This document shows, in pieces, positions 43,800 to 51,695 of a stretch of DNA of 64,000 nucleotides (the stretch's first letter is position 1; the number at the start of each line of letters is the position of its first letter). A program made the position numbers and the translations under genes. The notes below the pieces were generated by a model that saw only the letters and a list, made by a program, of their open reading frames with translations, ran no database searches and was not told the origin of the DNA. Origin of the DNA: Streptomyces eurythermus (GTDB lineage: Bacteria > Actinomycetota > Actinomycetes > Streptomycetales > Streptomycetaceae); the NCBI RefSeq assembly GCF_014649115.1, contig NZ_BMSK01000003.1, positions 186,001 through 250,000 of the forward strand, given 5' to 3'.

Positions 43800-45302
43800 T
43801 CAGGAGGACGAAAACCGCTCGCGGAGCCGGTACTTGAGCACCTTGCGCAGCGTGTCGTTGCGCGGCAGCTCGGCCAGCACCTCCAGCCGTTCCGGCAGCT
43901 TGTGCACGGACAGCCCCGCCGCCCGGAGGAAGGACACGATCTCCGCGAGGGTCGGCGGCGGGGTGCCCGGCCGGTGTTCGAGGACCGCGCAGAGCAGTTC
44001 CCCGCGCTCGGGGTCGGGCAGGCCGATCACCGCCGCGTCGGTCACCGCCGGGTGCGCGGCCAGCAGGTCCTCGATCTCCTTGGCGGAGATGTTCTCCCCC
44101 TTGCGGATGATCACGTCCTTGCGGCGGCCGGTGATGACCAGGTGCCCGGAGGCGGTCAGGTGCCCCAGGTCGCCGGTGCGCAGGAAGCCGTCGGTGTCGA
44201 AGGCGGCGGCCGTCTGGGCGGGGTCCAGATAGCCCTGGCAGACGGCCTCGCCACGCAGCCGTATCTCGCCGTCGACGATCCGGATCTCCATGCCCTCGGG
44301 GGGCCGTCCCTCGGTCGTGGCCAGGTTCTCCGGGGTGTCCTCGGGATCGCCCATGGTGATCATCGGGACCTCGGTCATGCCGTAGCCGTGGGTGAGTTGC
44401 ACGCCCAGTTCGCGGACCACCGCGTGGTACAGCCCGGGCGGCTTGGGCGCGCCGCCGCCCGCGAGCAGCCGCAGCGAGGGGATGAGCCGCTCGCCCGGCC
44501 GCCGGCGCTGCTCGGCCAGGAACATCGAGTAGAAGGCCGTCGAGCCGCCCGCCACCGTCACCCCGTGCCGCCGGTACTCCGCGAGCGCGTCGGGCAGCGC
44601 GAACCGCTCGGACAGCACCGCCGGGAAGCCGTACAGCAGGAGCATCACCGTGTAGTCGGGCCCGGCGATGTGGGCGTAGGGGAAGGCCATGGAGCCGACG
44701 TCGTGCGGGGTCAGGCGCAGCGCGTGGGCCAGGCAGGAGCCGGCGGCGATCAGGGAGCGGTCGGTGTGCAGCACGCCCTTGGGGTCGGCGGTGGTGCCCG
44801 AGGTCCAGTAGATCCAGCGGACCGAGGTGCCCTCGGCGGGCGGCGGGGGCAGCACGGCCGGGTCGCCGTCGGGAAGGGTGCCGTACGCCTCGAACACGCC
44901 CGGCGCGCCGAGCCGGCGGGCCATCGCGGTGTGGTCGTGGCCGCGCCAGACGCCCGGTACGGCGAAGAACTCCGCCTCGGCGGCGCGCAGCGCGAAGCCG
45001 GCCTCCCGGTCCCGGTAGTAGGGGATCAGCGGGGACTGCACGGCGCCCAGGCGGGCCAGCGCGAGGGACAGCAGGGCGGTCTCGACGCGGGTGGGCAGCT
45101 GCCAGGCGACGACCGTGCCGGGACGCACCCCCATGCCGTACAGGCCGGCCGCGACGCGTTCGGCGCGGTCGCGCAGCTCGCCGAAGGTGAGCGCCCGGTC
45201 TCCCTGGAGCAGCACCGGGCGGCCGGGCGTGAGCGCGGCGCGGCGGGTGACCAGCTCCCACAGCGTGCGGGCGGAAGCGAGGGTGTGCGGGGTCTCGTTC
45301 AC
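43800..45302 (-). CDS. Acyl-CoA synthetase (AMP-forming; cyclohexanecarboxylate-CoA ligase-like)
   Basis: This 500-aa enzyme starts at GTG 45302 with AGGGGGC upstream. It shows IYWTSGTTADPKGVLHTDRS (ATP loop), THGYGMTEVPMITMG, the hinge GFLRTGDLGHLTASGHLVITGRRKD-type segment and the lysine-bearing LPRNDTLRKVLKYRLRE. It activates a free acid, the entry step of the catabolic set on this side of the window. The bidirectional promoter with two palindromes is shared with the amidohydrolase operon. Confidence 0.88.
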   Translation of the reverse strand: MNETPHTLASARTLWELVTRRAALTPGRPVLLQGDRALTFGELRDRAERVAAGLYGMGVRPGTVVAWQLPTRVETALLSLALARLGAVQSPLIPYYRDREAGFALRAAEAEFFAVPGVWRGHDHTAMARRLGAPGVFEAYGTLPDGDPAVLPPPPAEGTSVRWIYWTSGTTADPKGVLHTDRSLIAAGSCLAHALRLTPHDVGSMAFPYAHIAGPDYTVMLLLYGFPAVLSERFALPDALAEYRRHGVTVAGGSTAFYSMFLAEQRRRPGERLIPSLRLLAGGGAPKPPGLYHAVVRELGVQLTHGYGMTEVPMITMGDPEDTPENLATTEGRPPEGMEIRIVDGEIRLRGEAVCQGYLDPAQTAAAFDTDGFLRTGDLGHLTASGHLVITGRRKDVIIRKGENISAKEIEDLLAAHPAVTDAAVIGLPDPERGELLCAVLEHRPGTPPPTLAEIVSFLRAAGLSVHKLPERLEVLAELPRNDTLRKVLKYRLRERFSSS

Positions 45303-45319
45303 GGCTGCCCCCTGCTTGG

Positions 45320-45334
45320 CTGACGACTCGTCAG
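45320..45334. promoter_or_regulatory. Operator copy 1: CTGACGACTCGTCAG
   Basis: This is a perfect 15-bp palindrome (7-base arms, one central base), 18 bases upstream of the CoA ligase start. It shares CTGACG-N3-CGTCAG with the four other sites at 45347, 50734, 59491 and 62592. Confidence 0.6.
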
Positions 45335-45346
45335 CTGCGATGCTAT

Positions 45347-45361
45347 CTGACGGACCATCAG
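45347..45361. promoter_or_regulatory. Operator copy 2: CTGACGGACCATCAG
   Basis: The palindrome extends to 10-base arms with one mismatch (45344-45364). Its centre is 27 bp from copy 1 and its right end lies 27 bases from the amidohydrolase ATG, so a bound repressor would cover both divergent promoters. Confidence 0.65.
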
Positions 45362-45387
45362 ATAAGTACCGTCCGGCGGAGGGGACC

Positions 45388-46581
45388 ATGGCGAGAGAAC
45401 TGCCCCGCATCATCAGCGTCGACGACCACGTGATCGAGCCCGCCCACCTCTTCGAGACCTGGCTGCCCGCCCGTTTCCGGGACCGGGGCCCCAGGCCGCT
45501 GACCGCCGGGATCGGGGAACTCGCCTACGTGGGCGGGAAGTACCAGATCACCATGGACCCCGAGGGCCCGCCCACCGACTGGTGGATCTACGAGGACCTG
45601 AAGTTCCCGTACAAGCGCAACATCGCCGCCGTCGGCTTCGACCGGGACGAGATGACGCTGGAGGGCATCACCCGGGAGCGGATGCGGCGCGGCTGCTGGG
45701 ACCCCAAGGCGCGGCTGGCGGACATGGACCTCAACCACGTCGAGGCCAGCCTCTGCTTCCCCACCTTCCCGCGCTTTTGCGGGCAGACCTTCGCCGAGGC
45801 CCACGACAAGGAGGTCGCCCTCGCCTGCGTCCGCGCCTACAACGACTGGATGGTGGAGGAGTGGTGCGGGGACAGCGGCGGCCGGCTGATCCCGCTGTGC
45901 CTGATCCCGCTGTGGGACGTGGGGCTGGCCGTCGCGGAGATCCGGCGCAACGCCGCGCGCGGGGTGCGGGCCGTCACCTTCTCCGAGATCCCCACCCACC
46001 TCGGGCTGCCCTCCATCCACTCCGGCTACTGGGACCCCTTCTTCGCCGTGTGCCAGGACACGGAGACGGTCGTCGCCATGCACATCGGCAGCAGCTCCCA
46101 GATGCCCGCCGCCTCCCCGGACGCGCCCCCCGCCGTCCAGGCCGCCTTGAGCTTCAACAACGCGATGGCCTCGATGACGGACTACCTCTTCAGCGGGGTC
46201 CTGGTGCGCTTCCCCCGGCTCAGGCTGGCCTACTCGGAAGGCCAGATGGGCTGGATCCCGTACGCCCTGGAACGCGCCGACGACGTGTGGGAGGAGCATC
46301 GCGCCTGGGGCGGGGTGCGCGACCTGGTGCCCGAGCCGCCCTCGACGTACTACTACCGGCAGATCTACTGCTGCTTCTTCCGCGACCGGCACGGCATCGC
46401 CTCGCTGGACGCCGTCGGCCGCGACAACGCCACCTTCGAGACCGACTACCCGCACGTCGACTCCACCTTCCCGCACACCAAGGAGGTCGCCCTGGACCAC
46501 GTCAAGGACCTGGACGACGAGACCGTGCACAAGCTGATGCGCGGCAACGCCATCCGCATGCTCGGCCTGGACCTGGACTGA
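45388..46581 (+). CDS. Amidohydrolase family (ACMSD-like TIM barrel) protein
   Basis: This 397-aa protein has the amidohydrolase-2 pattern: ISVDDHVIEPAHLFETWLP near the start, DMDLNHVEASLCFPTFPR, VVAMHIGSSSQMP (His ligand), and FETDYPHVDSTFPHT (Asp near the end). Such proteins decarboxylate or hydrolyse acids, often late in ring or acyl breakdown. ATG 45388 follows GGCGGAGGGG. Its stop and the next ATG overlap (TGATG), so it heads a three-gene coupled operon with two acyl-CoA dehydrogenases. Confidence 0.86.
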   Translation: MARELPRIISVDDHVIEPAHLFETWLPARFRDRGPRPLTAGIGELAYVGGKYQITMDPEGPPTDWWIYEDLKFPYKRNIAAVGFDRDEMTLEGITRERMRRGCWDPKARLADMDLNHVEASLCFPTFPRFCGQTFAEAHDKEVALACVRAYNDWMVEEWCGDSGGRLIPLCLIPLWDVGLAVAEIRRNAARGVRAVTFSEIPTHLGLPSIHSGYWDPFFAVCQDTETVVAMHIGSSSQMPAASPDAPPAVQAALSFNNAMASMTDYLFSGVLVRFPRLRLAYSEGQMGWIPYALERADDVWEEHRAWGGVRDLVPEPPSTYYYRQIYCCFFRDRHGIASLDAVGRDNATFETDYPHVDSTFPHTKEVALDHVKDLDDETVHKLMRGNAIRMLGLDLD

Positions 46582-47714
46582 TGGACCTCTCGTACACCCC
46601 TCAGGAAGAGGAGTTCCGGGCCCGGCTGCGCGCCTGGCTCGCCACGGCACTGCCCGGCCTGCCCGCCAGGCCGTCCCCGGACGACTGGCCCGCCCGCCGC
46701 GCCTACGACCTGGGCTGGCAGCGGATGCTGTACGACGCCGGGTACGCCGGTGTGCACTGGGACTCCTCGCCCGTCCTGCGGCTGATCTTCCTGGAGGAGA
46801 CCGAACGGGCCGGCGCGCCCTACGTGGGCGCCAACTTCGTCGGGCTGCTGCACGCCGGGCCCACGATCGCCGCCGAGGGCACCGCCGAGCAGCGGGCGCG
46901 CTGGCTGCCGCCGATCCTGCGCGGCGAGCAGGTGTGGTGCCAGGGGTTCAGCGAACCGGAGGCGGGCTCGGACCTCGCGTCGCTGCGCACGCGCGCGTGG
47001 CGGGACGGCGACTGCTACGTGGTGACCGGGTCCAAGATCTGGACCTCGCACGCCGAGGTCGCCGACTGGTGCGAACTGCTGGTCCGCACCGACCCGGACG
47101 CCCCCCGGCACCGGGGCATCAGCTGGCTGGCGCTGCCCATGGACGCCGAGGGGGTCACCGTACGGCCGCTGCGCACGCTCGCCGGGCCGGCGGAGTTCGC
47201 CGAGGTGTTCCTGGACGAGGTGCGGGTGCCGGTCGCCCACCGGGTGGGGGAGGAGAACGACGGCTGGCGGGTCACGCGGGTCACCCTCTCCTTCGAGCGC
47301 GGCACCGCCTTCGCCGGCGAGGTCGTCGCCTGCCGCCGGGTGCTGACCGCGCTCGCCCGCGCCGCCCGGGAGAACGGCCGCTGGGACGATCCGGTGCTGC
47401 GGCGCGCGCTCGCCCGGCTGGAGGCGGAGTTCCGGGCGCTGTGGCGGCTGGTCCAGTGGAACGTGAGCGAGGCGGAGGCGGCCGGCGGGGTACCGGGCGC
47501 GGGCGGCTCGGTGTTCAAGCTCCGCTACTCGCACGCCCGTCAGGAGCTGTACGACACCGCGGCCGACGTCCTCGGCGCCGACGCCCTCGACCTGGACCGG
47601 CCCTGGGTGCCGGCCCGGCTGTCCGCGCTGGCGTACACCATCGCCGCCGGCACCTCGCAGATCCAGCGCTCCATCGTCGCCGAGCGGATCCTCGGCCTGC
47701 CCAGGGGGAGATGA
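46581..47714 (+). CDS. Acyl-CoA dehydrogenase, large partner
   Basis: This 377-aa ACAD shows WCQGFSEPEAGSDLASLRTRA, KIWTSHAEVADWCELLVRT and the C-terminal AGTSQIQRSIVAERILGLPRG. It is a full-length member with the FAD-site segments seen in the actinobacterial FadE/ChsE group. It is coupled to both neighbours by 1-4 base overlaps. The next gene encodes a shorter homologue, so the two probably form an alpha2beta2 enzyme. Confidence 0.88.
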   Translation: MDLSYTPQEEEFRARLRAWLATALPGLPARPSPDDWPARRAYDLGWQRMLYDAGYAGVHWDSSPVLRLIFLEETERAGAPYVGANFVGLLHAGPTIAAEGTAEQRARWLPPILRGEQVWCQGFSEPEAGSDLASLRTRAWRDGDCYVVTGSKIWTSHAEVADWCELLVRTDPDAPRHRGISWLALPMDAEGVTVRPLRTLAGPAEFAEVFLDEVRVPVAHRVGEENDGWRVTRVTLSFERGTAFAGEVVACRRVLTALARAARENGRWDDPVLRRALARLEAEFRALWRLVQWNVSEAEAAGGVPGAGGSVFKLRYSHARQELYDTAADVLGADALDLDRPWVPARLSALAYTIAAGTSQIQRSIVAERILGLPRGR

Positions 47715-48664
47715 CCGTGCGTTTCCGGCTCGACGACGACGAACTCGCCCTGCGGGCGGGGGTACGGGAACTGCTGGGGCGGTGCTTCGGGCGCGAGCGG
47801 CTGCGGGCGGCCGTGGACGCGCCGGGCCGGCTCGACCGGGAGCTGTGGCGCACCCTCGGCACGGCCGGGTTCTTCTCGCTGCGGCTGCCGGAGGCGGACG
47901 GCGGGGCCGGAGGGGGCCTGCCGGAGGCCGTCCTGGTCTTCGAGGAGGCGGGCCGGGCGCTGCTGCCCGGCCCCCTCGTGGCCACCCACCTCGCGGCGGA
48001 CTCCGTACCCGGCGCCGCGCACGGGGAGACGGTCGTGACGGCCGTGGACGGGGAGCTGGTGGAGTGGCTGGACGCGGCGGACACCGTGCGCGGGGACGCC
48101 CGAGGCGCCGTACCCCTGCGGTCCGTGGACCCGCTGACACCGCTGCACCGGCTCCCGGCGGATCGCTGCCCCGCTCCGGACCCCGTCGCCGTTCTCCTCA
48201 CCGCCGCCGAGCAGTTGGGGACGGCCGGGCGGGTGTGCGAGATGGCCGTGGAGCACGCGCGGACGCGGAAGCAGTTCGGGCGGCCGATCGGGGCGTTCCA
48301 GGCCGTGCAGCACCTGTGCGCGGAGCTGCTGGTGCGGGCCGAGACCGCCCGGGCCGCCGTCTACGCCGCCGCCGTGACCGCCGACCCCGCCGACATCGCC
48401 GCCGCCCGGCTGCTCGCCGACGAGGCCGCCGTGCGCGGGGCCCGGGACTGCCTCCAGGTGCACGGGGGCATGGGCTTCACCTGGGAGGCGGATGTGCATC
48501 TGCACCTGAAGCGGGCCTGGGTGCGGGCGCGGCGGGCCGGAGGGAGCGCGTGGAGCGAGGAACGGCTGGCCGCCGCGCTGACGGACGGGCCGGTGGCGGT
48601 TTCCGGGGCCGTCGACGGTGAGGCGTTGGCCAGCGATGTTACCGATCGTGGCACTCGTGGGTAA
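47711..48664 (+). CDS. Acyl-CoA dehydrogenase, short partner
   Basis: This 317-aa homologue is about 60 residues short; the central beta domain is reduced to a brief stretch around ETVVTAVDGELVEWLDAADT. C-terminal helices with EHARTRKQFGRPIGAFQAVQH and QVHGGMGFTWEADVHLHLKR are intact. Such short copies pair with a full-length partner in steroid-type heterotetrameric ACADs. ATG overlaps the previous stop (ATGA). No terminator was seen after it. Confidence 0.86.
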   Translation: MTVRFRLDDDELALRAGVRELLGRCFGRERLRAAVDAPGRLDRELWRTLGTAGFFSLRLPEADGGAGGGLPEAVLVFEEAGRALLPGPLVATHLAADSVPGAAHGETVVTAVDGELVEWLDAADTVRGDARGAVPLRSVDPLTPLHRLPADRCPAPDPVAVLLTAAEQLGTAGRVCEMAVEHARTRKQFGRPIGAFQAVQHLCAELLVRAETARAAVYAAAVTADPADIAAARLLADEAAVRGARDCLQVHGGMGFTWEADVHLHLKRAWVRARRAGGSAWSEERLAAALTDGPVAVSGAVDGEALASDVTDRGTRG

Positions 48665-49113
48665 CGAAGAGTCCACGGTCGGTAACGCCCTCCCTGGACT
48701 CGTCACACTCCGTAGTCGCCCGGCCGCTCCGGTGCCGTGAGGGCGCGGTGCGGGGCCGTGCGGACGGGCCGGGCCGGGGCGGTTTCGGGCCAGGCGGTGC
48801 CCGCCGCTGCTCGTACGGCGGTTGGGGATCGCGCTCCGGGTTTGTTCGACTCGGCGTCACGAGCGTCGCACAGTATCCCCTATACGTACTCCTTCACGCG
48901 GGAATATGCCCGAAGCGCTTGTTGGCGTGACTGTCAGTCAACCATGCTGTGCAGTAAGGGAGTCACAGTCCGTGACTCCCGGCTCTGGTCGTTGTCCTGG
49001 CCATGCAGAAAATGGCTACGATCGTGGCCCTCGTCGTGATCGTCGCCGCGGCGGACGCCGTGGCGCGCGGACGGCGCGGGGTCATGTGTCCGCCGGTTCG
49101 GATGGTGTGAGCG
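48665..49113. other. 449-bp intergenic region with two palindromes
   Basis: No coding frame is convincing here. TGACTG-T-CAGTCA (48928-48940) is a 13-bp palindrome, and GGGAGTCAC-N5-GTGACTCCC (48958-48980) is a perfect 9-base inverted repeat. The local sequence 48860-48960 is A+T-richer and probably holds the promoter of the ATPase gene; GGTAAC-type repeats occur near 48640-48690. Confidence 0.55.
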
Positions 49114-49602
49114 GTGCAGGTGCTTCGAGTGCAGCTGGAGATCCGGCCCGACCCCGCGGAGGTGGGGCGGGCCAGGCGGTGGGCCCGCTCGCGGCTCGCC
49201 GGGTCGGGCATAACGGCCGACGAGCCGCTGGCCGAGACCCTGATCCTGCTCGTCTCCGAGCTGGTGACCAACGCCGTGGTGCACACCGGCCGGCCGGCCG
49301 TGCTGCGGCTGTGCCTGCCGGGCGCGGCGGCCGGGAGCGGCGCGCCGGCCCCGGTACGGGTGGAGGTCGCCGACACCAGCACCCGGGCGCCCCAGCCCCG
49401 GTGCGCCGGCGACGACGCCACCGGCGGGCGGGGCCTGGCCCTCGTGGAGTGTCTCGCCGACCGCTGGGGCTGGAGCCCCGAGGGCGCCGGCAAGAGCATC
49501 TGGTGCGAACTGGACCGCTGTTCACCGCCCCGGCAGAACGCGGCGCTGACGTACGGGTGTGGACTGCCCGCGTACGAGGGCTTCGCCTTCGAAGCGGTGT
49601 AG
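49114..49602 (+). CDS. RsbW/SpoIIAB-like ATP-binding regulatory protein
   Basis: This 162-aa protein has SELVTNAVVHTGRPAVLRLCL (N box), VEVADTSTRAP (G1-like) and GGRGLALVECLADRWGWSPE (G2). It is one of the many small GHKL proteins of Streptomyces that act on anti-sigma/anti-anti-sigma factors. The C-terminal 30 residues (NAALTYGCGLPAYEGFAFEA) go beyond the ATPase core. GTG 49114 is the assumed start. It is followed by a G+C-rich minisatellite. Confidence 0.83.
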   Translation: MQVLRVQLEIRPDPAEVGRARRWARSRLAGSGITADEPLAETLILLVSELVTNAVVHTGRPAVLRLCLPGAAAGSGAPAPVRVEVADTSTRAPQPRCAGDDATGGRGLALVECLADRWGWSPEGAGKSIWCELDRCSPPRQNAALTYGCGLPAYEGFAFEAV

Positions 49603-49641
49603 CGGCCCGGACGCCACCGATCGCGCGACGGCCGCGGACGC

Positions 49642-49780
49642 ACCGGTGCCGCCGTTCACGAGACGGCCACTGGCGCACCGGTGCCGCGGGTCATGGACCA
49701 CCGCGGACACACCGGTGCCGCGGGTCGTGGACCGCCGCGGACGCGCCGGTGCCGTCGGTCACAGGACTGCCACCGGTGCC
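49642..49780. repeat. Minisatellite of about 34-bp units with CCGGTGCCG core
   Basis: The core (A/G)CCGGTGCC starts at 49642, 49677, 49711, 49745 and 49772, with offsets 35, 34, 34 and 27. CCGCGGAC recurs between units. The last part runs into the 3' end of the cyclase gene, encoding its GATGTPVAPVAVL tail. Confidence 0.8.
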
Positions 49781-50685
49781 ACCGGCGTGCCCGTCGCCCC
49801 CACGAACGGCTCGGGCATCGCCGACAGCAGAAACGCGTACCGGCCGGTTTCTCCACAGGCTGTGGACAACTCTTCGAGATTCCAGTTCTGGCCCTGCGGC
49901 ATGCCCATCTCCACCAGATGCAGGGCGTGCACGGGCAGCCACAGATTCTCGATCTCGGGCGGAAAGATCTCAAATGTGAGCGTGTCGTTCGCGACCGCGG
50001 CCACATCGCGCGCGTGGAACCACTCCGGGCAGCGCACCGACAGCCCCGGCGACGGATGGCCGTACCCGTGCCGGTCCCCGGCCAGGTACACCCGCACCTG
50101 CCCGGTCCGCACCAGCACGACGTCCCCGGCCCGCACCCGGACCCGGCCGAACTCCTCGGCCGCCGCCAGGTCCTCCGGCGTCACCGCGTGGTTCCCGGCC
50201 AGCCGCTCCACGCCCCGCGCGCCCGCCACGTCCAGCAGCACCCCGCGCGAGACCAGGTGCCGCATCTTGTCGATGCCGGCGAACTCCGCGCCGCCGTGCG
50301 CGGTGACCGTGTCCGCCGGGCGCCCGTTGTACAGCGTCCCGGAGTGCGAGACGTGGGTCAGCGCGTCCCAGTGGGTGCCCGCCTGGAGGCCCATCGTCAC
50401 GACGTCGTCGCTGCACGCCACCGTCCCCGGGCCGAACAGCTCCTGGTTGAGCTGCACCATAGTGTGCAGCGGGTTGACCCGGCCCGGGATCACCCCGCTC
50501 TGCACCCCGTCCTGCCGCAGCGGCAGGGCCAGCGGGACGCGCCGTCCGGTGCGCACCTCGCCGGCCGCCGCCCGCACCACCTCGTCGGTGATCAGGTTCA
50601 GGGTGCCGGTCTCGTCGTCGGCGCCCCAGCGCCCCCAGTTGTTCACGCGCCGGGCGATCTCGTGGAACTCCTTGGGCAGTGCCAT
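49759..50685 (-). CDS. Cyclase-family (kynurenine formamidase-like) hydrolase
   Basis: The 308-aa protein contains GLQAGTHWDALTHVSH, a version of the HxGTHxDxPxH metal motif with Gln at its first position, plus RTGQVRVYLAG and WLPVHALHLVEMGMPQGQNWNLEELS. Proteins of this build hydrolyse cyclic imides, lactones or formamides with a divalent metal. It is divergent from the SDR gene and shares the palindrome at 50734. Its C-terminus is formed by the minisatellite, so the last residues may vary between strains. Confidence 0.84.
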   Translation of the reverse strand: MALPKEFHEIARRVNNWGRWGADDETGTLNLITDEVVRAAAGEVRTGRRVPLALPLRQDGVQSGVIPGRVNPLHTMVQLNQELFGPGTVACSDDVVTMGLQAGTHWDALTHVSHSGTLYNGRPADTVTAHGGAEFAGIDKMRHLVSRGVLLDVAGARGVERLAGNHAVTPEDLAAAEEFGRVRVRAGDVVLVRTGQVRVYLAGDRHGYGHPSPGLSVRCPEWFHARDVAAVANDTLTFEIFPPEIENLWLPVHALHLVEMGMPQGQNWNLEELSTACGETGRYAFLLSAMPEPFVGATGTPVAPVAVL

Positions 50686-50733
50686 CCGGTGCCTCCCCGG
50701 GGCTTGTGTCCGCGCGTCCGCCGGGCCAAGAAT

Positions 50734-50748
50734 CTAACGGACCGTCAG
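50734..50748. promoter_or_regulatory. Operator copy 3: CTAACGGACCGTCAG
   Basis: This is a palindrome with one mismatch (arms TCTAACGG and CCGTCAGA, 50733-50749). It sits 22 bases before the SDR start and 48 bases before the divergent cyclase start. Confidence 0.65.
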
Positions 50749-50770
50749 AAACCGCGGGAAGGGGCCGGGC

Positions 50771-51685
50771 GTGGGGAACTTCTTGGCAGGCAAGGTGGTC
50801 GCCGTGACCGGGGCCGGGCGCGGGATCGGCCGGGCGGTCGCGCTGGCGGCGGCGGCCGAGGGCGCGAAGGTCGTCGTCAACGACTACGGCGTGGCGGTGG
50901 ACGGCGCCTCGCCCACCAGCGAGGTCGCCGAAGCCGTCGTCAAGGAGATCGCGGCGGCGGGCGGCGAGGCCGTCGCGGTCGCCGACGACATCTCCACCAT
51001 GGCCGGTGGACAGCGGGTCGTGGACACGGCCGTGGAGACCTACGGCCGCCTCGACGGCGCCGTGTGCGGGGCGGGCATCCTGCGGGAACGGATGCTGTTC
51101 AACATGACCGAGGAGGAGTGGGACCCGGTCCTCGCCACCCATCTGAAGGGCACGTTCACCGTGTTCCGGGCCGCCTCGGCCGTCATGCGCCGGCAGCGCT
51201 CGGGCACCCTCGTCGGCTTCACCAGCGGCAACCACCAGGGCTCCGTCTCCCAGGCCAACTACAGCGCGGCCAAGGGCGGGATCATCTCGCTCGTGCGCAG
51301 CGCCGCGCTCGGCCTGCACAAGTACGGGGTGACCGCGAACGCGGTGGCACCCGTGGCCCGTACCCGGATGTCGGCGGGCGTGCCCACACGCCTGGCCGAG
51401 CTGGGCGAGCCCGAGGACGTGGCCGCGCTGGTGGTCTACCTGCTGTCCGAGCGGGCCGCCGCCCAGGGCGTCACCGGGCAGGTCTACACCGTGGCCGGAC
51501 CGAAGATCGCCGTATGGGCCCAGCCCAGGGAACTGCGCGCCGCCTACGCCGAGGGCGGCCCCTGGACCCCGGAGCGCATCGCGGAGTTCCTGCCGGGGAC
51601 GGTGGGCACCGACCCGATGCCGCTGCTGCCGGAGGTGGCGGCCATGGAGCGGGCCGCGCGCGGCGGCTCGCGGCCCAACGCCTGA
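50771..51685 (+). CDS. SDR family 3-hydroxyacyl-CoA dehydrogenase-like protein
   Basis: This 304-aa protein has the Rossmann motif VAVTGAGRGIGRAVALAAAAEGA and catalytic YSAAK (SQANYSAAKGGIISLV). A C-terminal extension (ELRAAYAEGGPWTPERIAEF, PLLPEVAAME) is typical of the HSD17B4/FabG-like group used in steroid and branched-acid beta-oxidation. GTG 50771 has only a weak GGAAGGGG upstream. The ACAD gene follows after 10 bases, then the alcohol dehydrogenase, as one operon. Confidence 0.87.
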   Translation: MGNFLAGKVVAVTGAGRGIGRAVALAAAAEGAKVVVNDYGVAVDGASPTSEVAEAVVKEIAAAGGEAVAVADDISTMAGGQRVVDTAVETYGRLDGAVCGAGILRERMLFNMTEEEWDPVLATHLKGTFTVFRAASAVMRRQRSGTLVGFTSGNHQGSVSQANYSAAKGGIISLVRSAALGLHKYGVTANAVAPVARTRMSAGVPTRLAELGEPEDVAALVVYLLSERAAAQGVTGQVYTVAGPKIAVWAQPRELRAAYAEGGPWTPERIAEFLPGTVGTDPMPLLPEVAAMERAARGGSRPNA

Positions 51686-51695
51686 GGCGGCCGGC

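Noticed and set aside
42234..45323. Plus-strand frame of about 1029 codons opposite the peptidase and CoA ligase genes
   Set aside because: It spans two unrelated, well-supported minus-strand genes and their intergenic region, so it is an antisense artefact.
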